NCBI RefSeq assembly: GCF_901709675.1
Contig: NC_051089.1
Location: 4,192,476 to 4,256,475, forward strand
Origin: Syngnathus acus
Taxonomy: Eukaryota; Chordata; Actinopteri; Syngnathiformes; Syngnathidae
Reading direction: 5' to 3'
DNA: 64,000 bases
This document shows positions 55,201 through 64,000 of this stretch, in pieces; positions within the stretch are counted from its first letter, which is position 1; each line of letters opens with the position of its first letter. Position numbers and translations under genes: made by a program. Below the pieces are notes generated by a model. That model did no database searches and was not told the DNA's origin. It saw nothing but the letters and a program-made list of their open reading frames with translations.

Positions 55201-57780
55201 GGCAAAAACAAATTTAATAAATAAATGTGAAAAAAATCGGGACATTCTTTTTTGAAATCTGATTATTCAATATCTTCCACTTAAATTGATCAATCCTCAT
55301 TGATCTTTTTAGCGCACATCACCAGGTTGAATCCTTTTATAAGCAACGGCTTGAGCAAAATACAGATAAAAATGTCAATTAAATGTTTACTTAGCCACCA
55401 CCCAAAAAAAAAAAAAGCTTAATGTTAGTTGAATGAAAATCAAGCTGTTTAAAAAAATTAAAAAACTTGTCAGACCTAGTCGGATTGCCGCGGATACACT
55501 TTGCTTATATTAGATCATAAAAGTACGCACACGTTTTGCTTTAATGATTACTTCCTCTTTGAAAAGTCGACCTTCCTGGCTTTATTACACACTTCTACGG
55601 TTTCCCCATGTTTCCTGTTTTTTTAAAAAAATCTATATAGATAAGGAAGTTTAAACAAAGAACCACTAACAAACCGCTTTGTTGACGTTGATATTCATTT
55701 CATGCAGTCTTAAAGTAATTTTATAAACGAGGATATAAAGGTTGTTCTTTTTTTAAATGATCTCTTATTGTTCAAGGGGGTAATTTTCGATTTTGCTATA
55801 GGTCTGAAATGAATTATCTTCTGAGTATGTATTTCCGATAATGCGCATTATTCCAACTTACTGTTGACCTATTTGACGAGGCTTTAACCTTGAGTCCAAG
55901 GTGTGTTGTTATTCATCACTGCTTGTGAATTTCTGTAAAAATACCCACTGGTTGCAAGGACAAACATGTTGCTTAGTGTTTAACAAGACAATGAGGATGT
56001 CCGGGAGTGTAGCATTTAAAATCAAATAAACAAAACAGGAAGCCAAATCCCTTGTGTGCCCATTTCGCAAGGCATCCGTGTGGCAAGCACAGGATGTTGA
56101 GCATTTAACCAGAGGCGGGGGGGGGGGGGGGGGCGGGGGGGTTAAAAATAAACTACATTCCTTTCCTGCACCTTTGCACTCAAGTACAGAACAGCAGTTG
56201 CATGGCGATATTGTTCAAGGAAATGCTTCTTCTGAGAAAGTTAATCAAAAGTCTTGATCTAATGTTTGACCAGGCCAGGTGAGCAGACTTGACTAGACTG
56301 TTGTCCACGCTGACTAGATAATGAAGGGCTTTGGGGTGGGGGCTTCATTTGCAGCCAGTATTGCACCACCTGTTGATATACAGATCTTCCACCATCCCAA
56401 TAAACAAGACGACAACTTTTGACAATGGAAGGCCAAACTTCAACATTGTCAGATCAAGAACATAATTATGTGCATGTCGTCTAGCTCCCAGCACACAAGC
56501 AAGCACCTACCAAAGTACTCTTTCTTCATATGCATCTCCAACTCCTTCTCCAACTCCAAGGTGAGCGCCTCCAGCCGCCTCTCGGCCTGACTGGGCCCGC
56601 TTTCCCGGCTCGGGGTGACTTGATAAGGCAGCTTGAACCTCTGGCCCGCCGTGGGCGTTTTGGAGGTGACTTCGAGGGGCAAGGGATGCTCCTGGACGTG
56701 GAGGCGCGGGTGCACGCCGTTGGGGTCCCCCAGCTCCTGCAGGAGCGACTCGTCATGTCCCCCGAGCATGGAGGCCCTGGGCGAGGGTAGCTGCAGGTCT
56801 GGGTAGGTGCTCATGGAACCCCTGGAGCTGCGGGAGCTCCTTGAGCTGTGACTGGAGATGCTGGAGCGGGGACTGAGCACGCAAACGGGAGCTCTGGCAC
56901 TGCCATCCTGGCTGCAGATGCTGGACCTGGGGCTAGCCACCAGCGGGGCGCCCCCCTCGAAATCGTCCCTGACGTGGGGTCCGTAGCGCGAGTCCGAGTA
57001 GCTGGACCTTGGACTGGGGCTGGTGGTGAAGGAGTACTGGCTGGCAGTGCTGGACCTGGGGCTGGCGTGCCTCTGGTCGTATCCCATGCTGATGCCGCTG
57101 GTCCGGTTGCTGCTGGGCTTGCTGCAGCAGTCGCAACTGTTCAGACTGGTCCTGGGGCTCGAGTGTTTGCTGGTGTCGCTGGCCGTGCTCGCGTAACTGG
57201 ACCTGGGGCTCAGGGCGCTGGAGCCCTCGCAGTGCGCCAGGCCGGGTACCGCCACCACCAGGCTTGCTCGGGGGCTGGCGTGCTTGCTCTGCTCCTGCGA
57301 GGAGACGGAGGAGGACGCCAGGCTGGAACGCGGGCTGTGGTGCCTCCCGTCCATGCACACGCTGTTGGACCTGTTGCCCGGCAGAGGCAAGGGCTTGTGG
57401 AGGGCGTCGAACGCGGAGCCGGTGCTGTACCGGTGCACTTCGAGCGAGTAACGCCGTTGCCTCTCAGTGGCGCCGGTGTAGCAGGGCAGCGCCACCTCGG
57501 ACTTGCAGCAGCCCTCCTCGGCGTAGCCCGCCTCCCTTTGCGGGGTGCAGAAATCCACAGGGACAGTCCGGCCGCATTGAACCGGGCGCACCGGAGCCGC
57601 GTTGTAGACTTTGTTCGCCGATGTGAAGTTCTCCACGGTGTGATGCTGCTGCCGGAGCGCGGTCGCCGTCGAGTCCAAATTCCTTCCCGCGGCGTCCTGG
57701 CGGCGGTAAGCGTCGTACAGGGAAAGCTCGTCCATCATTTGGCCGGCACGAAGAGCCACGTCGTGCTGGTAGTGGTCCAT
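49273..57780 (-). CDS. wtip: WTIP, Ajuba/Zyxin-family LIM protein
   Basis: LIM scaffold of the Ajuba subfamily; its members shuttle between cell junctions, cilia base and nucleus and restrain LATS kinases in Hippo signalling. Exons (minus): 57780-56511, 54955-54854, 50903-50836, 50152-50090, 49901-49771, 49690-49639, 49569-49501, 49425-49273. Phases close: 635 aa, longer than human WTIP (about 430) because of the N-terminus. Residues 1-423 are Ser/Arg/Pro-rich with repeated SPR(S/A)S motifs. [14 protein letters not shown] and [13 protein letters not shown] are family landmarks. LIM1 is at about 426-480 ([28 protein letters not shown]), LIM2 at 491-549 ([20 protein letters not shown]) and LIM3 at 551-616 ([28 protein letters not shown]). 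The end HVTEL is a PDZ-ligand type shared with mammalian WTIP, deciding against AJUBA or LIMD1. The acceptor of exon 49901 has a poor pyrimidine tract. Confidence 0.95.
50490..50650. repeat. AC/AT simple-sequence tract
   Basis: AC, AT and GT dinucleotide runs mix with ATAA-type repeats (TAAATAAATAAAA near the end) inside the WTIP intron 50153-50835. Confidence 0.8.
56117..56140. repeat. Long G run in WTIP intron 1
   Basis: About 17 G, one C and a further G run on the plus strand, so C-rich in the WTIP transcript. It lies in the intron 54956-56510. Confidence 0.85.
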
Positions 57781-58600
57781 GTTGTTGTTGTAGTCCGGAA
57801 CAAGTTAGCGCGGACCACTAGCGGGGTTCATTCGGAAGGCACAAAACACGGCGAAAAATCCAAACGCGGTGGCGCTAAGGTGTTTTTCCGCGTCGTCGTG
57901 AGCCGCATGTCCGTCCTCTCCGCTCCTACGGCGCCTGCAGAAAAAAGTATTTGATCCGCGCTTCCTCGCCGACGGTTTGTCAACTTGAGTTTTTTTTTGT
58001 TTTTTTTTAAGTTGAAAGGTCCTTACAGTCAATGGCGCGCTGCGCGGAGGAATTTCACCTCTCCGGTTGGAGTTTGGCCGTCTTACATTTCTCCCTACGC
58101 GGACAACAAAGTGAGCGGGGACTAGAGATGAGCCGACGAGAATGAGAATATGAGAGGGGGAGGTCGAAGAAAACACGTCACAAAGAAGTTGAAGAGTGAA
58201 AACGGAAGCAGAAATGTGCTTTTCCAAAGAGGGATCTAGGGGGGGACTCGTTCGCGCCGAAGGAATGCGGGGGATGGAGACGGGATGCGCTGCGCCCCTA
58301 TGGAATGTGGTTAATGCTGCGGAGGAACAATGATCGCGACCAACTCAGCGAGGGGCTGCCGGCCCTCCGACACAACAGCGTGGAGCAGGGGGGGTGTAGG
58401 TCAACATGAGGCCCGGGGGACATATGGCGGCCCAAGAAAGCTTTTAATCCGGCCGCCTGTGACAACTCAGCTTTTATTTCTAGACGACATCAACAACCGC
58501 AGTTGTGACAAAGTGCCGTGCATAAATCATAATAAAAAAACAATCGAGCAACATTTAAATTGCACTTTAGCATACAGGGGAAGCGGAGTTTTATTCATCA
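57781..58600 (-). promoter_or_regulatory. WTIP 5' UTR/promoter and SDR42E1 3' end
   Basis: The first roughly 500 bp upstream of the WTIP start are GC- and CpG-rich, continuous with the GC-rich first exon, and resemble a CpG-island promoter. Minus-strand AATAAA at about 58474 and 58590 are candidate ends of the SDR42E1 transcript. A degraded repeat with GAGGCCCGGGGGACATATG is at 58405-58460. Confidence 0.5.
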
Positions 58601-59140
58601 TAGATATCCCTGGCTGGCATGCTGATTTGTTTGACATTTTTATTTCCTCAACCAAAGCAAAGAGTGTAAAAATATCACATAAGATTCCATTAGGTTTCCA
58701 AATAAATACAACAAATCATTAAATGTAAACAAACACCTTTTTTTTTTTACAGCCAAGATCCTTTAGGCACATTTAGAAGGAACAGTTTAATTCTTCTTCT
58801 CGGTTCACATTACTTGACTCATGCTGTCGTCATTCTCCTTATCTTCTGCAAGAATACATTTGACGAGTGGATGTAGGCCAGCCAGCTTCGTGTGGGGTGA
58901 AGCTGGGTTGTAACATAACACGCAAATGGCTAAAGTTGGATAGCTGTGATATTCTGCACTCAATAAAATACCAAGGCCAAAACATTGCAAAAGTGCAATT
59001 GGATTAGCTTGATGCAAATAGGGAGGAAAGTGTAAAAAAAAAAAAAAAAAGACAAAGCTTGTTTGTTACTCAAAAATGGTTCTTGGCACATTTAGTGGAA
59101 AAAGAATTTACCAATGTTTCCTGTACATCCGTTAAGATCA

Positions 59141-60710
59141 TCAGTTGCCGACAACTGGTAGAAAAGAGAGCAACGCCGCCATAAAAGCAGCAACAACCAA
59201 AACGTTCACTACCAGCTGACCGGCGCGGGAGCTTTGCCGCTTCCTCCCGTGTCCCCTGCTCCGGAACCAATGGACCACCTCATCCAGGTCATATTCCTTG
59301 GGCCGATAACCCAGCTGGCCCTCGGCCTTGGCCGTGCTGAAGTAGTGCGTCACGCCCGTCTTGTAGACCTCGGTTCGCGTCAGCAGTGGCTGGAAATCGT
59401 AGAGCGGTGCCACCAGGCGGTGGATGGTTTCGATGAGGAAGGCGGCAAAGTAAACCAAGGTAACGGGGAGGCGCAGCGTTGGGAAAGGGTACCCCAAACC
59501 TTCCACCAGGGGTCTGAAGAACTCAAAGTTATTGACAGGGCGGCTGTCAGAAATGAAGTAGGCCTGTCCAGCAGCACGGTGACGCTTCTGGGCGGTCAGC
59601 GCTTCTGCGGCGAGTACGTGCGCCGACACCAGATTGTCCACGTGGACGAATTCCACCAAACTGCTGGCTTTCCCGTACACGAAGCTGAAGATCCCTTTCT
59701 CGATGTAGCCCACGATCCTGGGCAGGTGCCTCTGCTCCCCGGGCCCGTAGATTCCGGCCGGGCGCAGGGCGCACGTGCTCAGCACCCCGGAACCGTCCTT
59801 AAGCGCTGTCCCGTTAGCTTTGAGGACAGCCATCTCCGCTATGGATTTAGTCCGGGAATAGTGGTCCGGGTGGAGATGGAGCGGCAGATACGGGAGGTTC
59901 TCATCTCCGTTGCGTATCTCCTGACCTCCGAAGACCACGTTGAAAGTGCTGGTGTAAACAAGTCGCGGTACGCCACACTGAATGCAGGCGTCCAGGATGT
60001 TCCGGGTGCCGTCCACGTTCACCTCCTCAATGCGAAGCCGCTTTAGCTGCTCCCGGCCGGACATGCCGTAGGAGGCCACATGGTACACGCAGTCCACGCC
60101 CGAAACGGCACTCACCACTTGCTCATAGCTTCGGATATCTCCGTGGACAAACGTAAATCCCTCCAACACGTCACTCTTCGGAGGGATGACGTCAAACAGG
60201 ATGACTTTGGCACCATTCTTATGCAGATGAGCCGCCAGGCTGTGGTGGGAGGTCGACGCATTGACAAATGGTTAGTGTGCAGGTCATTTCCAACAAAACG
60301 GTAAAAAAGTTAGTCGAAATATATCATAAATAATCATTTCTTAAAAATGGATTAAAAAACAACAATGTAATTGTGGCAATAATTTATTCATAATTAATTG
60401 AATCACAATACATTTACTCCTGTATGTATAAACATCGATTGATTTGAGCTACCTGTAACCATTTAAGCTTTAAAAGACACGGTGGCGCCATCTTGTGATG
60501 AGTACTAGACCAGTACGACTTGTAACCAACTTACAAAAAAGAAAGATCAGGAAAACAAGAAACAAGAAGATCAAGAAAAACTTTACGTCCAATGGATTTT
60601 TTTTATAAGAGCAAAAAAAAAAAAAAAAAAATTGAAAACACGTCTTACCGATAGCCGAAGTATCCACAGCCTCCTGTTATCAAGCATGTTTCCGCGCGTC
60701 CAATTTCCAT
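59141..60710 (-). CDS. sdr42e1: SDR42E1, 3-beta-HSD-like extended SDR
   Basis: Membrane-bound, NAD(P)-dependent short-chain dehydrogenase of the 3-beta-hydroxysteroid dehydrogenase/isomerase group; the physiological substrate is not settled. Two coding exons (minus): 60710-60649 and 60239-59141, joined at phase 2, giving 386 aa (human about 393). The start is the first ATG of exon 1, directly ahead of the Rossmann motif TGGCGYFG (residues 12-19). The catalytic YSRTK (YxxxK) is at 148-152, after the strongly conserved VYTSTFNVVFGGQ and LHPDHYSRTKSIAE. RPAGIYGPGEQRHLPRI and EFVHVDNLV are family hallmarks. The C-terminal LVVNVLVVAAFMAALLSFLP is a likely membrane anchor. It is head-to-head with the NAT gene. 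Confidence 0.95.
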
Positions 60711-61803
60711 CACGAGAGTCTTAAGAACACAAAACAAGGCATTTTAAACACATGGCAGACAAATAAGTGCAAAAATATGACAAAGATATACTTTACGGTC
60801 ATGTTAATTTTACGTAGACGCTCCTGAGCATAGCAAGCATAGTTATTGCACGTCTCTAGCTAGCAAAACGTTGCAAGTTCAACCGTGTAGCAATTGGCTG
60901 TGAAACAAATAAAAGAATTCTATACCTCCCAAATTATAGCAGCGACGACCGTATAGAGAACACGAGGCAAAATAACTAGAAAGTAAACTAGAAAACCACG
61001 TTTAGTGAATAGTAACCCTTACTACTGTTACCCACACCGGTTCGCTAGAGAGGCAGGGGCGAGATGACGTCTTCCGCTGTGACGTCAGTTTCGGAGGAAG
61101 AAAAGTGGCGATACCGTAAACAGATGTACATATAATGTGTATAATGTCCAACAATAATGTGACGCAATAGGCAAAAAGGTGTAACAAATACGACAAAATA
61201 TAAGGGTTTAAAAAAGAAACGACACACACCAGGAAGTAAAGTTCGCACACAGTACTTGTTTCAGGTGAACAAACTATTTATTTTGAAAAGTAAAAGCGGA
61301 TGTTGTGTTTTTGTTTGGGCGCTTCACCTTGGCCGCGCCCACTGCAACTCTCTCAATACTTTGTGCAACTATAATCATATGTACGTACACTGGCGTAAAG
61401 TCCAAACTGTAAGGTAAGATGACTTTCTGAAAATAAAGAATAAATATTCTGCGTAGCACGACAGTTTATTCAAGCCGTGAACTGAAATGCTGACGTGGTC
61501 AAAATGAGCAGAGAACCTTCGCGCAACTTCGAAAGTTTTCTTTTAAACATGAAACACACATATTACGTTTAATGTAATCAAATCTACAGTATTTCCATAG
61601 AAGCAACGTTAATATCCCATCACTTTTATTGCTGGTAATTAATGCTAATAACCACCACTGCAATTTTTATCTGTTGGTTTGCAGAGGGTGGCCATAGATA
61701 ATCTAATGTTAACATCATCCTCATACTTGTAACTCAGAAGTCATTGTATATGTGGTCATCCACAGTCAAGGATTCATGTCAAGTGCTTTTTATTGCAGCC
61801 AAG
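60711..61803. promoter_or_regulatory. Divergent upstream region of SDR42E1 and NAT
   Basis: This 1.1-kb interval separates the two divergent start codons. A pyrimidine-rich acceptor, TTTTTATTGCAG, ends 5 bases before the NAT ATG, so NAT probably has an upstream untranslated exon, as vertebrate NAT genes usually do. CpG-containing sequence at about 61020-61120 could be the SDR42E1 promoter. No coding sequence is supported. Confidence 0.5.
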
Positions 61804-62676
61804 ATGAACCTTGAGGAGTACTTCCAAAGAATCGGGTTCCGGGGCACGTATGACAAAGCCGATCTCGCCACGCTGAAGCTGATCCACAAACAGCACATCA
61901 TGTCCATCCCCTTCGAAAACCTCGACATACATTGCGGTGGGAAAATCGTCATGAATCTGGAAGTCATCTTCGACAAGATAGTCCGTCAGGGTCGTGGTGG
62001 CTGGTGTATGGAGAACAATTTCCTGCTGTCCTGGGTGCTCGCAGAAATGGGCTATGACGTCGCTGTGTTGGCCGCCAGGGTGTTCAACCGCGCCACTGGT
62101 GACTTTTCCACCTTGGAAGCTCACCTCGTTAACAGAGTGGTGATTGACGGGAAGCCCTACATAGAAGACGTCAGCTTCGGGGTGTCGTCGCAACTGTGGG
62201 AGCCTCTGGAGCTCGTCTCCGGGAAGCTGCAGGTCCAGCCGCCCGGTACGTTCCGTCTCATGGATAAAGAAGACTTCTGGATTCTGGAGAAGACGAACAG
62301 GAAGCCGGAGATTCTCAATCCGGAGTTCGCCAATTCTAATCTGGTAAACAGTCATCTGAAGAGGAGTTTATACTGCTTCAACTTGACGCCCCGCACCGCT
62401 GAATATTTCATGGACGTCAGCAACAGTCTCCAGACGGACCCTTCCTCGCTGTTCGTAAACAAGTCGATTTGCTCGCTGCAAACGGCAACAGGCTTCCGGG
62501 CCCTGATCGGCTGGACCTACAGTGAGGTCACCTTCCAGGTCGACCGGGGCGTGGATGTCTATGATATGAAGGATGTGCCCGGTGAGGAGATAGAGAGCCT
62601 CCTGAGAGACAAGTTCAACATCTGTTTGCCTAACAAACTACAGCCTGTGAACAACCAATTTAAGTACACCCTCTGA
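61804..62676 (+). CDS. Arylamine N-acetyltransferase
   Basis: Cytosolic phase II enzyme moving acetyl from acetyl-CoA to arylamines and hydrazines by a ping-pong mechanism on an active-site Cys. Single uninterrupted coding exon, 290 aa, the same length as human NAT1/NAT2. The catalytic triad is complete: Cys68 in RGRGGWCMENN, His107 in LEAHLVNR and Asp122 in YIEDVSFG. The N-terminal helical part (EEYFQRIGF) and IPFENLDIHCGG are typical. I use the ATG at 61804, just after an acceptor; an in-frame ATG at 61744 would add 20 unrelated residues and lies upstream of that acceptor. AATAAA at 62767-62772 is a likely poly(A) signal. Fish NATs arose by their own duplications, so no numbered symbol is given. 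Confidence 0.96.
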   Translation: MNLEEYFQRIGFRGTYDKADLATLKLIHKQHIMSIPFENLDIHCGGKIVMNLEVIFDKIVRQGRGGWCMENNFLLSWVLAEMGYDVAVLAARVFNRATGDFSTLEAHLVNRVVIDGKPYIEDVSFGVSSQLWEPLELVSGKLQVQPPGTFRLMDKEDFWILEKTNRKPEILNPEFANSNLVNSHLKRSLYCFNLTPRTAEYFMDVSNSLQTDPSSLFVNKSICSLQTATGFRALIGWTYSEVTFQVDRGVDVYDMKDVPGEEIESLLRDKFNICLPNKLQPVNNQFKYTL

Positions 62677-63110
62677 AGCAGTGATTCTCAAACTGGGGTC
62701 AGGAGAGCTCAACTCGGGGGTCCACAAAATATTTTTTTTTCTTACAAAAAAACCCCAACCCAAAATAATAAAGCAGTCACCCCTCTATATGGACAATTAG
62801 AAGTTTGAACACTTGTGGTTAGACTTAAAAATAAATAAAAACATAGTTGAGGTCAGACTTTATTGATTCCACATAGTTTACAGAGTAATGGCAGAGTTCT
62901 GCTCAGTCTTTATTGATTTAGGATTGTTTACAGCAGGGGTGTCAAACTCATTTTCTTGGGCGGGCCGCATTGTAGTCATAGCTTCTTTCCGAGGGCCATT
63001 ATGAATAAATGTATGTGCACCTCATATTATATACAGTAAAAGCTGCAAAACAAACTGACAAATAACTCGTTTTCAAATCAGACGAGTAAAAACTGGTCAA
63101 ATATTTAAAA
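62675..63110. repeat. Two dispersed-repeat fragments downstream of NAT
   Basis: The first (about 62677-62740) begins GTGATTCTCAAACTGGGGTC, the type seen at 11408. The second (about 62932-63075) begins GGGGTGTCAAACTCATTTTC and continues GGGCGGGCCGCATTGTAGTC, a very common teleost interspersed repeat. The DNA from 63110 to 63511 has no feature I recognise apart from being 3' of the convergent fibrinogen-domain gene. Confidence 0.6.
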
Positions 63111-63511
63111 AAAAAGATACTCCATTTATTATTCCATTTAGATTCCTTCGTTTTGCTTCATGTTAACATCAAGAAGCGTACGTATTTATATCTACGCATA
63201 ACATGACAGTGTTACCGAAAGCTTTTTAAAAAATGCAAAAACAAGGTAAGGTTTTAAAGAGAACCTGACTCAATCTTTTAGTATACAGGTTTGCCATGAA
63301 CAATACGTTTTAATAGCCACATTTACTCCACGTCAAGGTTAGGTAATCGGATTTCAATTTCGTGGAAACGTCTGGCAAGTGTCCAACTTTACACGTCTAT
63401 AACTAGACGTCGATTACTTTAATGTTTTAAGATTGGACCTAGCGTCTAAACGCAGGCGGATTTTAGCCGAGGCCCAGCGCATACGGTTCCGAGGCTAGAC
63501 GGGCTCAAAGC

Positions 63512-64000
63512 TTACTTGTTTTTTTGGGGCGCGGGCCGGACCTTCATCTCCATGAATGTAATGCATGCGTTGTTACAGAACTTCCAGTAGATTCTATCAT
63601 TCTCGGTGCCACGGCAACGGTCTGCTCGATAGTATATTCCGTTCGGGTGGAAATCACTACTTCTGTAGTGCCACCATGCACCGTCCCGTTTGGCGTAATT
63701 TCCTTCCACAAACATGTATTGGTCACGGTCATAGGTGCTGAACCTCAGCTCAGAACGGTAGTCGGAGAGTTTGCCTGCAAAGCACACAAACTTGCTTTTG
63801 ACCTCGTGCAGGCTCCGCCGCTCACTCTGCAAGGCGGCGGCGCCTCTTGAGTGTGCGCGGTGCCGGTCAGAGTCGCTACCTGTGGATCTCGAGTCCCACC
63901 CGGTCATACGCAACGGGTAGCCGTCCTTCTCGGGGTTGAGCGAGTTTAGGCCCACTGAAAAGTTGTCGTAGCCAGCCCAGCATAGAAGGCCCTTAGCTGT
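63512..64000 (-). CDS. Fibrinogen-related domain protein, C-terminal part (partial)
   Basis: Two exons (minus): 64000-63880 (runs off the edge) and 63774-63512, with a 105-bp intron (donor CACAG|GTAGCG, acceptor CTTTGCAG) and phase 1. The joined product includes YDNFSVGL, YPLRMTGW, YRSELRFSTYDRDQ, GAWWHYRSSDFHPNGIYY, IYWKF and TFMEMKVRP, then stops after PAPQKNK. This is the end of a fibrinogen-type globular domain as in MFAP4, ficolin, angiopoietin-like and techylectin-like proteins, which are secreted and often bind sugars or acetyl groups. The two cysteines that normally flank GAWW are replaced (NYAKRDGAWW and YRSSD), while other cysteines occur (DRC, KFCNNAC). I cannot place it in a named subfamily; the N-terminus is outside the window. 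Confidence 0.75.
   Translation of the reverse strand, partial: TAKGLLCWAGYDNFSVGLNSLNPEKDGYPLRMTGWDSRSTGSDSDRHRAHSRGAAALQSERRSLHEVKSKFVCFAGKLSDYRSELRFSTYDRDQYMFVEGNYAKRDGAWWHYRSSDFHPNGIYYRADRCRGTENDRIYWKFCNNACITFMEMKVRPAPQKNK

Noticed and set aside
49273-57780. AJUBA or LIMD1 as the LIM gene
   Set aside because: The C-terminal HVTEL, the LIM sequence details ([22 protein letters not shown]) and the neighbourhood with GPI and GARRE1 all point to WTIP.
56848-57954. Long open plus-strand frame (368 codons) over WTIP exon 1
   Set aside because: It is the antisense of the GC-rich, Ser/Arg-rich WTIP coding exon, has low-complexity Gly/Ala/Val composition and no family features. The minus-strand frame has family motifs and closing splice phases.
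59234-60046. 270-codon open frame on the plus strand
   Set aside because: It is a mirror of the SDR42E1 coding exon. The opposite strand encodes the YxxxK and Rossmann motifs.
61774-62355. 193-codon minus-strand frame
   Set aside because: It is the antisense shadow of the arylamine N-acetyltransferase exon.

Overview
The window is nuclear DNA from a vertebrate, almost certainly a teleost fish. It holds intron-rich genes on both strands with canonical GT-AG junctions, short introns (many of 60-150 bp), long CA arrays, short terminal-inverted-repeat (TIR) DNA transposons and a Tc1-like relic. All genes were rebuilt by hand from splice sites. At every junction the reading phase closes, except at one place in GARRE1.

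Layout from left to right: TAF4 (minus, 3' end beyond the left edge; ten coding exons, 379-15853); a compact shared promoter; LSM14A (plus, 16559-19188, complete, 446 aa); SS18L2 (plus, 20736-21385); GARRE1/KIAA0355 (minus, 23662-31498, about 1,090 aa); a gene-poor stretch that probably holds GARRE1 5' untranslated exons and a 915-bp TIR element; GPI (plus, 40458-44882, 18 coding exons, 553 aa); a CA-rich spacer; WTIP (minus, 49273-57780, 635 aa, three LIM domains); SDR42E1 (minus, 59141-60710, 386 aa); an arylamine N-acetyltransferase (plus, 61804-62676, 290 aa, intact Cys-His-Asp triad); and the last two exons of a fibrinogen-domain gene running off the right edge (minus, 63512-64000).

The genes do not form one pathway. 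They cover basal transcription (TAF4), P-body mRNA control (LSM14A and probably GARRE1), a small SS18-family protein, glycolysis (GPI), junction/Hippo scaffolding (WTIP), steroid/sterol-type redox (SDR42E1), arylamine acetylation (NAT) and a probable secreted lectin-like protein. The order is informative. LSM14A-GARRE1-GPI-WTIP matches human 19q13.11, whereas TAF4 head-to-head with an LSM14 gene and close to an SS18-family gene matches human 20q13.33. The window therefore joins neighbourhoods that are split between two paralogous human regions.

I found no previously undescribed biological system. The most useful non-routine observations are the hybrid synteny, a 27-nt LSM14A microexon next to a donor site that overlaps a stop codon, two GC-AG introns, the frame break in GARRE1, an SPRS-type motif array in WTIP, two TIR elements with related termini, and a fibrinogen domain that has lost its usual C-terminal cysteine pair.
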